Of a stretch of 64,000 nucleotides of DNA, positions 22,951 to 31,051 are shown one piece after another. A program made the position numbers and the translations under genes. The stretch spans positions 1 to 64,000 of IMG/VR virus record IMGVR_UViG_3300009496_000005, one strand, 5' to 3'. Origin of the DNA: a virus. Under the pieces are notes generated by a model that did no database searches, had not been told where the DNA came from, and saw nothing but the letters and a program-made list of their open reading frames with translations. The number at the start of each line of letters is the position of its first letter. The first letter of the stretch is position 1.

Positions 22951-23750
22951 AAATAGGAATTATAGGCAAAGGCTTTGTAGGTTCAGCAGTTGCTAATGGC
23001 TTCGACAGAGATGTCAAACAGTTTGTGGTGGATCCCAGAATCAACGACAACACAATAAACGACCTTGTTCGTGACTTTGATCCGCCACTCCTTTTTGTAT
23101 GCTTACCTACACCACAACAGCATACGCACTTAGATGTTGACGTAAGTCAGGTTAGACAGGCACTAAGCGACTTATATGACTTAAAATACAAAGGTATAGT
23201 AGTAATTAAAAGCACTATTACTCCAGACCATTTAACTAAAATGAAGAAAGATTTTAAGTTAAAGTTAGTTTATAATCCAGAGTTCCTCACAGAAGCAAAC
23301 AGTTTGCGAGACTTTATCAATCCTAATATGCAAATACTAGGAGGCAAGTGGAGAGATTGTGAAGCAGTGGAGAAGGCATATATAAGGCACAGTTCAGTTA
23401 AAACTGTTCCTACATTTAAAACAGATATGATTACAGCAAGCCTAATCAAGTATACAATCAATAGTTGGTTAGCATTAAAAGTTACATTCTTTAATGAACT
23501 ACATGGTTTGTTTGAAAATTCAGGTGCGGCACCTCAGTGGAGTCAATTTACAGATATGCTAACAAGAGATCCACGCATTGGAGATAGCCATATGAGTGTT
23601 CCAGGTCTGGATGGCAAGTTTGGTTATGGTGGACATTGTTTCCCAAAAGACACTAAGGCATTCTTATACTATTCTAAACTCAAAAAGAAAGAACTGACGT
23701 TGCTTAAAGCCGCTATCCAACTTAACGAAAAGCAACGTGAAGAAAGTTAA
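22947..23750 (+). CDS. UDP-glucose/GDP-mannose dehydrogenase-like protein, short form
   Basis: These enzymes oxidise a nucleotide sugar twice with NAD+ to a uronic acid. The 267-aa protein has the Rossmann loop GKGFVG at 7-12, YNPEFLTEANSLRDFINPN and the catalytic Cys in GGHCFPKDT. Family members are usually 390-450 aa. Here the C-terminal UDP-binding domain is absent, so activity or substrate choice may differ. It overlaps both neighbours and sits before a glycosyltransferase-like gene, which suggests modification of a surface or DNA-linked glycan. Confidence 0.8.
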   Translation: MKIGIIGKGFVGSAVANGFDRDVKQFVVDPRINDNTINDLVRDFDPPLLFVCLPTPQQHTHLDVDVSQVRQALSDLYDLKYKGIVVIKSTITPDHLTKMKKDFKLKLVYNPEFLTEANSLRDFINPNMQILGGKWRDCEAVEKAYIRHSSVKTVPTFKTDMITASLIKYTINSWLALKVTFFNELHGLFENSGAAPQWSQFTDMLTRDPRIGDSHMSVPGLDGKFGYGGHCFPKDTKAFLYYSKLKKKELTLLKAAIQLNEKQREES

Positions 23751-24915
23751 GTTTATTTTTGAAATAAAATCTACTACAAGTCCTTTAAGATCAACAAAGA
23801 CTGTTTCGTTCTTTAACTTTATGGAAAGGGATAGAACAGGCGACGGGTTTAAATTTCCTTTTACTTATGAATTACATTATACTAATGCTTTTGAAAGCAA
23901 TGATGTAGATCCTGATGCAACTAATGTATTTGTTGTTCCTATGAACATAGATTATATTAGACAATTAAACTTTGATGTGCTGTATGATTTACAAGACAAA
24001 CACTCAAACGTAATATTACTTGCAGACTACAGTAACGAAAGTAACTTCCCAGCAAACTTTGGAACTAGAAACAATATAGAAAATAACTTTGAAACAGAAA
24101 GATTTATTTGCACAATGTTAAGTTTACATAATGGAGAGGAAATACCAGAGCCCAAGTTTAAAAAAATATTTCCTATTTGGATGTTTGCTACAGGAGTATT
24201 AAATGAGATACTTGATAGACGTAACGAAAAACATCTACATAACATTCCTCCTTTTACTTGGCCTGGCAAAGAAACATTCAAACAGTTCTTCTTCCCCAAT
24301 AGGCTAGGAAGAGTGTGTAGGTTAGACTTAATTGTTAAAGCACACAAAGAAGGTTTGCTAGACAAGTGCGAGTGGACACTGATGATTCCTAGCACTGAAG
24401 GTTATCTAGAGGAATACAATCCGCACCATGAGTATTTTAAACTGTTTGGCACAGAACATAAAGGCATAGATCATACAGAGTTTGAATACAAATGGAGTCA
24501 TCCAGCCTCAGAGTTTAATCAAGGTGGGCCACACGAAGCCTTTCCAATGGCAGTATTAGAACGAACACTAGCAGTTATAATATCAGATACATACAATGAT
24601 AACAACTTAATCAGTGATGGCTCAGAAAAGATATTAAAGCCTTTGATGTATGGCATGCCTGTTTTTTATAATGGCAGGACAGGAGTCATTAACAAACTAA
24701 AGGAGTTTGGTTTTTGGTTTCCAGGCAGTGACTACAACAATATCTTAGATGCAGAAGAACGCAGTAAGCAAATGATAGAGGACTGCTTAAACTTTGAGAC
24801 TGTGATATCTAAAGAAACAGCCGAACATGTTAAAGAAAACAAGCAACTTATGTTTGATCGTAACACACATTATAAATTAAGCAAAGATTTATTTGATTAT
24901 ATACTTGACTTTTAA
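23737..24915 (+). CDS. glycosyltransferase-like protein
   Basis: The 392-aa product begins at GTG inside the end of the dehydrogenase gene (14-nt overlap). Near residue 290-325 the pattern ISDGSEKILKPLMYGMPVFY followed by GVINKLKEFGFWF resembles the donor-binding C-terminal part of GT-B/fucosyltransferase-like enzymes (EKxxKPLxYGxP). The N-terminal half is not recognised. Substrate is unknown; the pairing with a UDP-sugar dehydrogenase suggests a uronic-acid-type donor. Confidence 0.55.
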   Translation: MKKVKFIFEIKSTTSPLRSTKTVSFFNFMERDRTGDGFKFPFTYELHYTNAFESNDVDPDATNVFVVPMNIDYIRQLNFDVLYDLQDKHSNVILLADYSNESNFPANFGTRNNIENNFETERFICTMLSLHNGEEIPEPKFKKIFPIWMFATGVLNEILDRRNEKHLHNIPPFTWPGKETFKQFFFPNRLGRVCRLDLIVKAHKEGLLDKCEWTLMIPSTEGYLEEYNPHHEYFKLFGTEHKGIDHTEFEYKWSHPASEFNQGGPHEAFPMAVLERTLAVIISDTYNDNNLISDGSEKILKPLMYGMPVFYNGRTGVINKLKEFGFWFPGSDYNNILDAEERSKQMIEDCLNFETVISKETAEHVKENKQLMFDRNTHYKLSKDLFDYILDF

Positions 24916-24933
24916 TATAAAGTATCGTATAAT
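24905..24933 (+). promoter_or_regulatory. sigma70-type promoter (leaderless)
   Basis: TTGACT 24905-24910 and TATAAT 24928-24933 with a 17-nt spacer. The -10 ends 6 nt before the ATG at 24940. Confidence 0.75.
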
Positions 24934-24939
24934 GTAATT

Positions 24940-25110
24940 ATGTATTGTAGTGAATGTAATAAGTTATTAATTGCGAGTGAAATAAAATATTTTACTCCTG
25001 ACCACAATAATGTTTTCTGTGATGCATATTGTAGTAATGCCTGGTATAGCAAAACTTTTGAAAAACTAGATGCTAAAACAGACCAAACGGAGAATAACAA
25101 TGATGAGTAA
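24940..25110 (+). CDS. 56-aa zinc-ribbon-like protein
   Basis: The ORF starts MYCSECNKLL with CSEC near the N-terminus and FCDAYCSNAW about 20 residues on. This is the pattern of a small treble-clef or zinc-ribbon unit. It begins 6 nt after a consensus -10, with no ribosome-binding site. Its end overlaps the next gene. The function is unknown; such proteins often bind nucleic acid. Confidence 0.55.
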   Translation: MYCSECNKLLIASEIKYFTPDHNNVFCDAYCSNAWYSKTFEKLDAKTDQTENNNDE

Positions 25111-25363
25111 TAAACAAATAGAAGAATTTATTGCTCACCTGAATGATAAACTTTTTGATGCAGAAGAAGAATATAATGTATCTAGAACGGAAATATTGTC
25201 TATTGTATTAGCAGTAGCACTAGGCGGTATAAGAGCAGAAGCAAAAATATCAGGTGACATAAAAGGTATTGAAAAAGACTTAGCATCATTGGGCATAATA
25301 TTTGATCGCATAGAATTTATCGAAGATGAATTTGATATACCAACAGATGAAACAATACACTAG
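25100..25363 (+). CDS. unknown helical protein next to clamp loader
   Basis: The 87-aa product starts MMSNKQIEEFIAHLND; GGAG lies 8-11 nt upstream. It is acidic and helical with a short Gly-rich turn (VALGGIRAEAKISGD). Its position between a zinc-ribbon peptide and the gp44 gene suggests a replication accessory; in T4 a small clamp-loader subunit (gp62) neighbours gp44, but no similarity to gp62 is evident. ATG at 25103 is an equally possible start. Confidence 0.5.
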   Translation: MMSNKQIEEFIAHLNDKLFDAEEEYNVSRTEILSIVLAVALGGIRAEAKISGDIKGIEKDLASLGIIFDRIEFIEDEFDIPTDETIH

Positions 25364-25371
25364 GATAAAAT

Positions 25372-26298
25372 ATGAAAGAACTTTGGACAGAAAAATATAG
25401 ACCTTCAAGCATTGAAACTTATGTTTTCAGAGATGATAAACAAAAGCGACAGGTAAGTGGTTGGCTTGGAGATGGGGCACTACCACACTTGCTATTCAGT
25501 GGTGCTCCAGGAACAGGTAAAACAACATTAGCAAAAGTTTTACTGAAAGAATTAGATATTGATCCAATGGATGTGTTAGAGATTAATGCATCGAATGAAA
25601 ACAATGTAGATACTATTCGTAATAAGATAACAAACTTTAGTAGCACAATGCCTTTTGGTGATATGAAATATGTATTACTTGATGAGGCTGATTACATTAC
25701 ACCTAATGGACAAGCGGCACTTCGTGGTGTTATGGAAATGTATCATACTAGTTGCAGGTTTTTACTGACATGTAATTATTCACAAAGAATTATTCCTGCA
25801 TTGCATAGTAGATGTCAAGGGTTTCATATTGAAAAACTAGACATACAAGAGTTCACAGCAAGACTGGCAACTATTTGTATTGAAGAAGATGTTCAACTAG
25901 ACGGTGAAACATTAGATACTTATGTCCAAGCAACATATCCAGACTTGCGTAAGAGCATTAACTTAGTGCAACAGAACGTAGTCGATGGTGTATTACAAAA
26001 GCCACAAGATGGCGATGGTGCAAGTTCAAGTGATTGGATGCTAAGTGCTATTGAAATGTTTAAAGGCGGAGACTATAAAGGTGCTAGAACAATGATTTGT
26101 AGTCAAGCAAGACCTGAGGAGTATGATGATGTATATAAATTTATGTATCGTAACTTAGAACTTTGGGGAACTACAGACTTACAACAAGACCAGGCAGTTG
26201 TTATTATTAGAAACGGCATGGCAAAGAGCAGTTTATGTGCTGACCCTGAGATTAACCTTAGTGCAACACTTATCGAATTACAATTAAATTCAGCATAG
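25372..26298 (+). CDS. clamp loader large subunit (gp44-like)
   Basis: This 308-aa AAA+ ATPase begins WTEKYRPSSIETYV, the RFC/gp44 opening. It has Walker A GAPGTGKT at 44-51, NASNENNVD, Walker B LLDEAD and sensor-1 TCNYSQRIIPALHSRC. With gp62 it loads the sliding clamp (gene at 53599) onto primed DNA. Length matches T4 gp44 (319 aa). It lies 8 nt after the 87-aa ORF, under the promoter at 24905. Confidence 0.93.
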   Translation: MKELWTEKYRPSSIETYVFRDDKQKRQVSGWLGDGALPHLLFSGAPGTGKTTLAKVLLKELDIDPMDVLEINASNENNVDTIRNKITNFSSTMPFGDMKYVLLDEADYITPNGQAALRGVMEMYHTSCRFLLTCNYSQRIIPALHSRCQGFHIEKLDIQEFTARLATICIEEDVQLDGETLDTYVQATYPDLRKSINLVQQNVVDGVLQKPQDGDGASSSDWMLSAIEMFKGGDYKGARTMICSQARPEEYDDVYKFMYRNLELWGTTDLQQDQAVVIIRNGMAKSSLCADPEINLSATLIELQLNSA

Positions 26299-26302
26299 AT
26301 TA

Positions 26303-26310
26303 GTTAAATA
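26303..26310 (+). promoter_or_regulatory. variant late promoter box
   Basis: GTTAAATA ends 5 nt before the ATG at 26316. Box and spacing match those of the minus-strand radical SAM gene at 16249. Confidence 0.55.
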
Positions 26311-26315
26311 GTAAT

Positions 26316-27764
26316 ATGAAATTTGTTTTGCTAACAGACTTAGGCAAGAAACCTACACGATCAGGCTTACTGTTTAATAATAGTAGAAGTTCTGGCAGTC
26401 TGCATATAGTAAGCGAAGCAAGAAACTTTGGTGCAGAAGCAACCGGCATAGACTATTGGCGTAGTTGGCCTTATGAATTACTTAAAGAATCCATACTATC
26501 ATATTTTAATGATGACTCTGAGCCTTGGTTAGCCTTAAGTGGAAGTATAGACGGCAGTAGCACAGATGACTTTAAAATACTTGTAGATGATATAAAGAAA
26601 GAATTACCTCAACTTAAAGTTATGCTAGGTGGATACAGAGTTCCAGTTGGTGAAAAAGATTGGGTAGATATTGCATTCATTGGTAGAAGCACAAACTTGT
26701 TTAGGAGATGGTTAAACAAAGAGCCACTTGATCAATACATTATGTCTACAGAACCTTTAACATTAAAAAATCCATGGGGTGAAATACTAGAAGAGCCAGT
26801 AAGTCCTATTGTTGTTCCAGAAGATTTTATATCAGACAGAGAAGTTTTAGTAGTAGAAACAGCATTAGGTTGTAAGTTTGATTGTAGTTTTTGTGGCTAT
26901 GACTTTAGAAACAACAAAAAGCCTCATTTAATAGATGAGGAAGTATTATATAACAGTTTAAAAACAGCACATGATATGTTTGGGGTTGACCATTTCTTCT
27001 TTGCTGATGATACAATTAACGAAGTAGATGTTAAATTAGAACTTATAGGCAGAGTAGTAGAGCAATTAGACTTTAATCCTTCATTCATGGCATTTGCTAG
27101 ATTAGATGTGGTAGGTGCTAAAACACATCAAATTGATCTAATGCAAAAAGCAAACATAGATACATTATTTTTTGGCATAGAAAGTTTTAATCCTAATGTT
27201 ACAAAGATGATTCGTAAAGGAGGCAAGCCAGATAAGTTATTAGACACATTGAGATTATTTAAAAAAGAAATGCCAGATGCATTTACATACGCAAACTTTA
27301 TTATAGGTCTTACTGGCGACACAGAAGAAAGCATTTGGGAACACGGACATAAACTTATAGAAGAACAACTTGTAACCAGTGCAGGCTGTAATGCTCTAAG
27401 AATTTATCAAAACTTAGATAATCCAGATGTAGAAAGTAATATAGATAAAGACCCAGAGAAATTTGGTTACGAACTTACAGGACAAGATAGAGAATGGCCG
27501 GAACTTGGATATACATCTAAAACTTGGAAGAACGATTGGATAGATGTTAAACAAGCAGAAGAACTTGCAAAAAAATATGATAAGGTAATGGCAGACGGAT
27601 TAGAATCTGTGTTTACAGCACACGAGATATTAGGTATAGCAGGACTATTTAAAGATAGATTACCTTGGAAAAATTATAATAATCTTTTACCTATAGCGAA
27701 CAAAGGGCAAACTAAAATGCTCAATAAATATATAAAGAATAAAAGCATGTTTTTAAAAAGGTAA
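26316..27764 (+). CDS. radical SAM enzyme
   Basis: The 482-aa protein has the cluster motif CKFDCSFC at residues 186-193, the same positions as in the 606-aa radical SAM protein. It is preceded by a B12-domain-like region (KVMLGGYRVP) and followed by a TIM-barrel pattern (FFADDTINEVD, FFGIESFNPNV). The start is set by a late box 5 nt upstream. The architecture suggests radical chemistry on an unknown phage or host substrate. Together with SufE and ferredoxin it forms an Fe-S-dependent gene set. Confidence 0.8.
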   Translation: MKFVLLTDLGKKPTRSGLLFNNSRSSGSLHIVSEARNFGAEATGIDYWRSWPYELLKESILSYFNDDSEPWLALSGSIDGSSTDDFKILVDDIKKELPQLKVMLGGYRVPVGEKDWVDIAFIGRSTNLFRRWLNKEPLDQYIMSTEPLTLKNPWGEILEEPVSPIVVPEDFISDREVLVVETALGCKFDCSFCGYDFRNNKKPHLIDEEVLYNSLKTAHDMFGVDHFFFADDTINEVDVKLELIGRVVEQLDFNPSFMAFARLDVVGAKTHQIDLMQKANIDTLFFGIESFNPNVTKMIRKGGKPDKLLDTLRLFKKEMPDAFTYANFIIGLTGDTEESIWEHGHKLIEEQLVTSAGCNALRIYQNLDNPDVESNIDKDPEKFGYELTGQDREWPELGYTSKTWKNDWIDVKQAEELAKKYDKVMADGLESVFTAHEILGIAGLFKDRLPWKNYNNLLPIANKGQTKMLNKYIKNKSMFLKR

Positions 27765-27772
27765 ATAAGAGT

Positions 27773-28027
27773 ATGTGGACTAAAATAAAAAACTTTTTCT
27801 ATACAGCATGGTATGAAGAATACGAACTTACTGTTTGGTTTGACAATGGAGTAACTGCAGATCCAGAAGGAACTGAGACTCCTAACCCTAAAAGCAAAAA
27901 GGTCTTTAGACTAAAAGCAATTAGTAAAAGGCAACCTACTCACATCAAAGGTAAGGAACTTGACGGCAAAGATTTTGAAATTAAAACTGTTAAGCCGTTT
28001 GATTTTATGCTAAGAAAGATATATTAG
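27773..28027 (+). CDS. unknown small basic protein
   Basis: The 84-aa product starts MWTKIKNFFYTAWYEEYELT. It has an amphipathic aromatic N-terminus and a beta-rich, Lys-rich remainder (KSKKVFRLKAISKRQ), with no recognised motif. It follows the radical SAM gene by 8 nt and overlaps the convergent phoH end by 4 nt, so it is probably on the late transcript. Confidence 0.5.
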   Translation: MWTKIKNFFYTAWYEEYELTVWFDNGVTADPEGTETPNPKSKKVFRLKAISKRQPTHIKGKELDGKDFEIKTVKPFDFMLRKIY

Positions 28028-28776
28028 GCTTCGCCGTATAATCTTAATACTTCAGCAACAGCAGGATGTCTTTCGATATCTGTGCTTCCAAACTCTATAC
28101 ATTTAATTGACTCAGAGCCTTTGGCTACTAGTCTGTCTATAAACATTTTTAATCCGTTGCTTTCATATCCTCTGTCATGCTGATTTAAGTCGCCTGTTAC
28201 TACAATTTTACTGCCCGTTCCTATACGAGTCAGTAACATTTTCATTTGACTATCAGTAGCATTTTGCATTTCGTCTGCAATTATAAACGCATTCTTAAAC
28301 GTTCGTCCTCTCATGTATGCCAATGGTGCTACTTCTACTTTGTTGTCGTTGATCATATACTCTATTTGTTCTGGCGAATAGTATTCCTCAAACACATCGA
28401 ATATAGGTCTCGTCCATGGTGCCATCTTTTCCATTAACGTGCCTGGTAAAAATCCATGTTGCTCGTCAACAGATACTGCTGGTCTCGTTACCACAAACTT
28501 ATCAATATTTGATTTTTTTAGTTGTTTGATTCCTGCTAATGTTGAGATTAGTGTTTTGCCTGTTCCTGCTGGTCCAACTGCAAACACTATGTTGATGTTG
28601 TTATCCTCTAAGTAACCAAGTAGGTTGTCTTGGTTGAAGTTACGAGGTATAATATTAACTTCTTTTTGTCGTGTTCTGGCTAGTGCGCCACCTTCTATTA
28701 CTCTCAAATAGTTATCTCCTTTGTTTTTTTGTTTTTTATACTTGTTACAATTCTGTTTCCTTTGCTTTCTGGACAT
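28024..28776 (-). CDS. phoH: PhoH-like ATPase
   Basis: The 250-aa protein has Walker A GPAGTGKT at 68-75, FVVTRPAVSVDEQHGFLPG, Walker B FIIADEMQNA and VVTGDLNQ, the PhoH family signature. PhoH proteins are ATPases linked to RNA metabolism and phosphate response, common in marine phages. The N-terminus is very basic (SRKQRKQNCNKYKKQKNKG). AAAGGAGG precedes the ATG. A terminator-like hairpin 20 nt upstream on the same strand may attenuate it. Confidence 0.92.
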   Translation of the reverse strand: MSRKQRKQNCNKYKKQKNKGDNYLRVIEGGALARTRQKEVNIIPRNFNQDNLLGYLEDNNINIVFAVGPAGTGKTLISTLAGIKQLKKSNIDKFVVTRPAVSVDEQHGFLPGTLMEKMAPWTRPIFDVFEEYYSPEQIEYMINDNKVEVAPLAYMRGRTFKNAFIIADEMQNATDSQMKMLLTRIGTGSKIVVTGDLNQHDRGYESNGLKMFIDRLVAKGSESIKCIEFGSTDIERHPAVAEVLRLYGEA

Positions 28777-28796
28777 GTTTGCCTCCTTTGAGCCAT

Positions 28797-28829
28797 AAAA
28801 AAACCGTGTATGGGTTCCCCATCACGGTC
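28797..28829 (-). terminator. terminator-like hairpin upstream of phoH (possible attenuator)
   Basis: On the minus strand ACCGTG pairs with CACGGT, with an inner GGG/CCC pair, followed by T7. It ends only about 20 nt before the phoH ATG. A transcript from an upstream promoter would pass through it, suggesting attenuation or that phoH starts downstream. Confidence 0.6.
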
Positions 28830-28960
28830 GATTGTTTTATCTGTGTTCCAACTTTTTGTATGGTTGATTATCATATTACATAAAATATTTACTAAAAGTA
28901 AGAGGACCAAAAACAACGCAGTTTATAAGTCAATGTTGATTTAATATGGTAAATGGTTTT

Positions 28961-28968
28961 GATAAATA
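28961..28968 (+). promoter_or_regulatory. T4-type late promoter box
   Basis: GATAAATA, then a short leader with ACGGAG before the ATG at 28987. It drives the late block 28987 onward. Confidence 0.7.
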
Positions 28969-28986
28969 GTTGTAACGGAGATTTAT

Positions 28987-29547
28987 ATGACTATATCTAC
29001 AAAGATGTTAAACGATAGTATAAAGAAGATTAGTGACACTAATAGTCTTTTAGATATGCTATGCGAATTTGAAAAAGTAATAGACGATGCAGATGTATAT
29101 GCTTATAAGAATTGGGAAAAGGGAGAAATACTCGAAGGTCCTAACTTAGGTAGACACTTTGTTGACGTTAAACTATTATACAAAGGCAAAGAAATGCCAG
29201 ATCCAGAAGGAGCAAAAAGGTTACTTGCCCTAGAATGCCAAGTAAAATTTGATAAAGATACTTTGTTATCCCCTAGAAAAGTAATGACATTTGACGATGT
29301 GGATATAGATGTAAGACCAGATGGCAGTCAAAGATATAAAGCAAAAACAACTTCAGAACCATGTTGGGTAGTAAGTATTAGAATGCCAAGAAGGTATGTA
29401 GATGAATTTAATGCAGACGTTATTACTGTAGATGAAGACAACTATGTTGATACAGAAAAAGCACAAGATCAAGGCACAGCAAATGATATAGCAACTGGCA
29501 ATGCAGGAATACCAATGGCTCCCCCAATGGGCGGATTAGGAATATAA
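28987..29547 (+). CDS. late protein of unknown function
   Basis: The 186-aa product starts MTISTKMLNDSIKKISDTN. It has a helical N-terminus, a beta-rich middle with alternating acidic strands (VMTFDDVDIDVRPDGSQ), and a Gly/Met/Pro tail (GNAGIPMAPPMGGLGI) typical of virion proteins. It is first in a late operon and followed 1 nt later by the next gene. The precise function is unknown. Confidence 0.55.
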   Translation: MTISTKMLNDSIKKISDTNSLLDMLCEFEKVIDDADVYAYKNWEKGEILEGPNLGRHFVDVKLLYKGKEMPDPEGAKRLLALECQVKFDKDTLLSPRKVMTFDDVDIDVRPDGSQRYKAKTTSEPCWVVSIRMPRRYVDEFNADVITVDEDNYVDTEKAQDQGTANDIATGNAGIPMAPPMGGLGI

Positions 29548-29548
29548 A

Positions 29549-30340
29549 ATGGGTTTAAAGAGAAACGATTTAAAAGATACAGTTCTTAAAAGAATTAGTT
29601 TAGATGAGTTTCATCCTAAGACTGGAGACGAGAAAGACGTAGCAGTTATAGGATTTAGAGTAAGCCAGTCGGCTCCAGGTCAAGATTTATACAAGTTTCT
29701 AAATAGATCAGTAATAGAAACCAGAGATATAGAGGTTTCTCCTAATGCTAATGAAGATGGACACTACATGGTGTTTATAGAAATGGATAGAAACGAAAAA
29801 CTATTAGATAACATTAAAGCATTAGTCAAAGATGTTGAGCATGTATCAAGTAAGTTACCATGGAAGGTAACACTTCCTTACATAGAAGAAGATATAGGCT
29901 TACTAGATGAAGAATTATCAAACCATGTTCAAATAGATCCAGAGGCGTATCTTTCCGCATCAGAGTATAAAGACAAAATTGCTTCAGACCTAGAAGCATC
30001 ACAACTAGAACTAGAGCAGGCAGAAGCAATGAACAAATCAAATAAAATCTTAGAATTTTTAAAGAATACAAACATATTAGAAGCAGGAATAAATGATAGT
30101 AAACTACACATAAGAGGTAGTAATGATATTTACTCTGCTGAAATTATAAACTTTGGTAATGGTAAACAAGTTATGGAAGAGATTGGTATTTCAGAATCAG
30201 CAATCAGATATGACTATGAACCAGTTATGTTATCAAAGTTAAATAACATGCTAGGAGGTCTTAGAGCACTTCCAATTAACGAATACATAGTAATTTTCGA
30301 TAACGATAGTAAAGATATACTAGTAACAAAACCAGTATAG
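29549..30340 (+). CDS. late protein of unknown function
   Basis: The 263-aa protein starts MGLKRNDLKDTVLKRISLDEF one base after the previous stop. The N-terminal half is beta-rich. A helical stretch (residues about 140-185, rich in Glu/Ala/Gln) is followed by a second alpha/beta region. No family is recognised. Constant pairing with the 186-aa gene suggests they work together in the virion or its assembly. Confidence 0.55.
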   Translation: MGLKRNDLKDTVLKRISLDEFHPKTGDEKDVAVIGFRVSQSAPGQDLYKFLNRSVIETRDIEVSPNANEDGHYMVFIEMDRNEKLLDNIKALVKDVEHVSSKLPWKVTLPYIEEDIGLLDEELSNHVQIDPEAYLSASEYKDKIASDLEASQLELEQAEAMNKSNKILEFLKNTNILEAGINDSKLHIRGSNDIYSAEIINFGNGKQVMEEIGISESAIRYDYEPVMLSKLNNMLGGLRALPINEYIVIFDNDSKDILVTKPV

Positions 30341-30351
30341 AGGACACAGAT

Positions 30352-30582
30352 ATGAATGAAACAGTATTGTCAGTATTAAAATCACACTTTGGATCAGACA
30401 AAGTGTTTGAACTTTCAACTAATATTATTGATGACCTTGGCGGTGACGAGTTTGATGTTGTCGATTTAATCGTTCAAATAGAAGAGAAGTTAGAGATATC
30501 AATACCTGAAGAGGAAACATTTGATATTATGACTGTGTCTGCTTTGAATGAGGTAGTTGAAAAACATGTTCAGTCAACTTAA
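30352..30582 (+). CDS. acyl-carrier-protein-like, lacking the phosphopantetheine serine
   Basis: The 76-aa acidic protein has the four-helix ACP pattern: NIIDDLGGDEFDVVDLIVQI, then EEKLEISIPEEE and MTVSALNEVVE. In true ACPs the second helix begins D-S-L, and the serine carries 4'-phosphopantetheine. Here the corresponding motif GDEFD (31-35) has Glu33, so it cannot be charged in the usual way. It may act as an ACP mimic that binds ACP partners or serve a structural role. It sits between late virion-type genes and the spanins. Confidence 0.7.
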   Translation: MNETVLSVLKSHFGSDKVFELSTNIIDDLGGDEFDVVDLIVQIEEKLEISIPEEETFDIMTVSALNEVVEKHVQST

Positions 30583-31051
30583 ATTAATACTATTTTTTAT
30601 GTTGCTTTCCACAGCCGCTGGAGGCCTATGGTATGTGCAACATCTCAAATCAGAAAACGAAATCCTTACACTTAATAATGCAAAACTAAATGATGCTGTT
30701 GAGCAACAACAAGCAGTTATCGAGCAACAATTAAGAGACATAGAGTCTAAGACAGAAATAAATAAAATTTTAAACGAAAACAATGCTAAACTCACAGCAG
30801 ATTTAAACTTAGCAAATGAAAAGTTTAACAAGGTAAATGCTTCAGGTGAACGTAGAGATATAGGTAACTTGGCTCTGAGCAAGCCAAAGAGCATAGAAAG
30901 AATAGAACGTAAAAGAGAACAACAAAGAGCAAGGTGTTTTGAAATAGCACAAGGTTCGCCACTAACAGAGGAGGAGTTAAATGCAACTAAGAAATCGCAG
31001 ATTAATGCAGAATGCACTAATATTGCCAATCCTAACTATATTCCTTATTAG
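30566..31051 (+). CDS. i-spanin-like protein (Rz type)
   Basis: The 161-aa product starts MFSQLKLILFFMLL with an N-terminal transmembrane helix (residues 5-25). A long coiled-coil follows (about 30-100, rich in Glu, Asn and Gln) and a basic segment (RIERKREQQRAR). This is the topology of an inner-membrane spanin that, with an outer-membrane lipoprotein, disrupts the outer membrane at lysis. The adjacent overlapping lipoprotein gene supports it. It starts inside the end of the ACP-like gene. Confidence 0.7.
   Translation: MFSQLKLILFFMLLSTAAGGLWYVQHLKSENEILTLNNAKLNDAVEQQQAVIEQQLRDIESKTEINKILNENNAKLTADLNLANEKFNKVNASGERRDIGNLALSKPKSIERIERKREQQRARCFEIAQGSPLTEEELNATKKSQINAECTNIANPNYIPY

Noticed and set aside
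28704-28916. 70-codon minus-strand frame upstream of phoH
   Set aside because: It begins at TTG without a ribosome-binding site, runs through the terminator-like hairpin and overlaps the phoH start in another frame. The hairpin and the strong phoH ribosome-binding site explain the region better.
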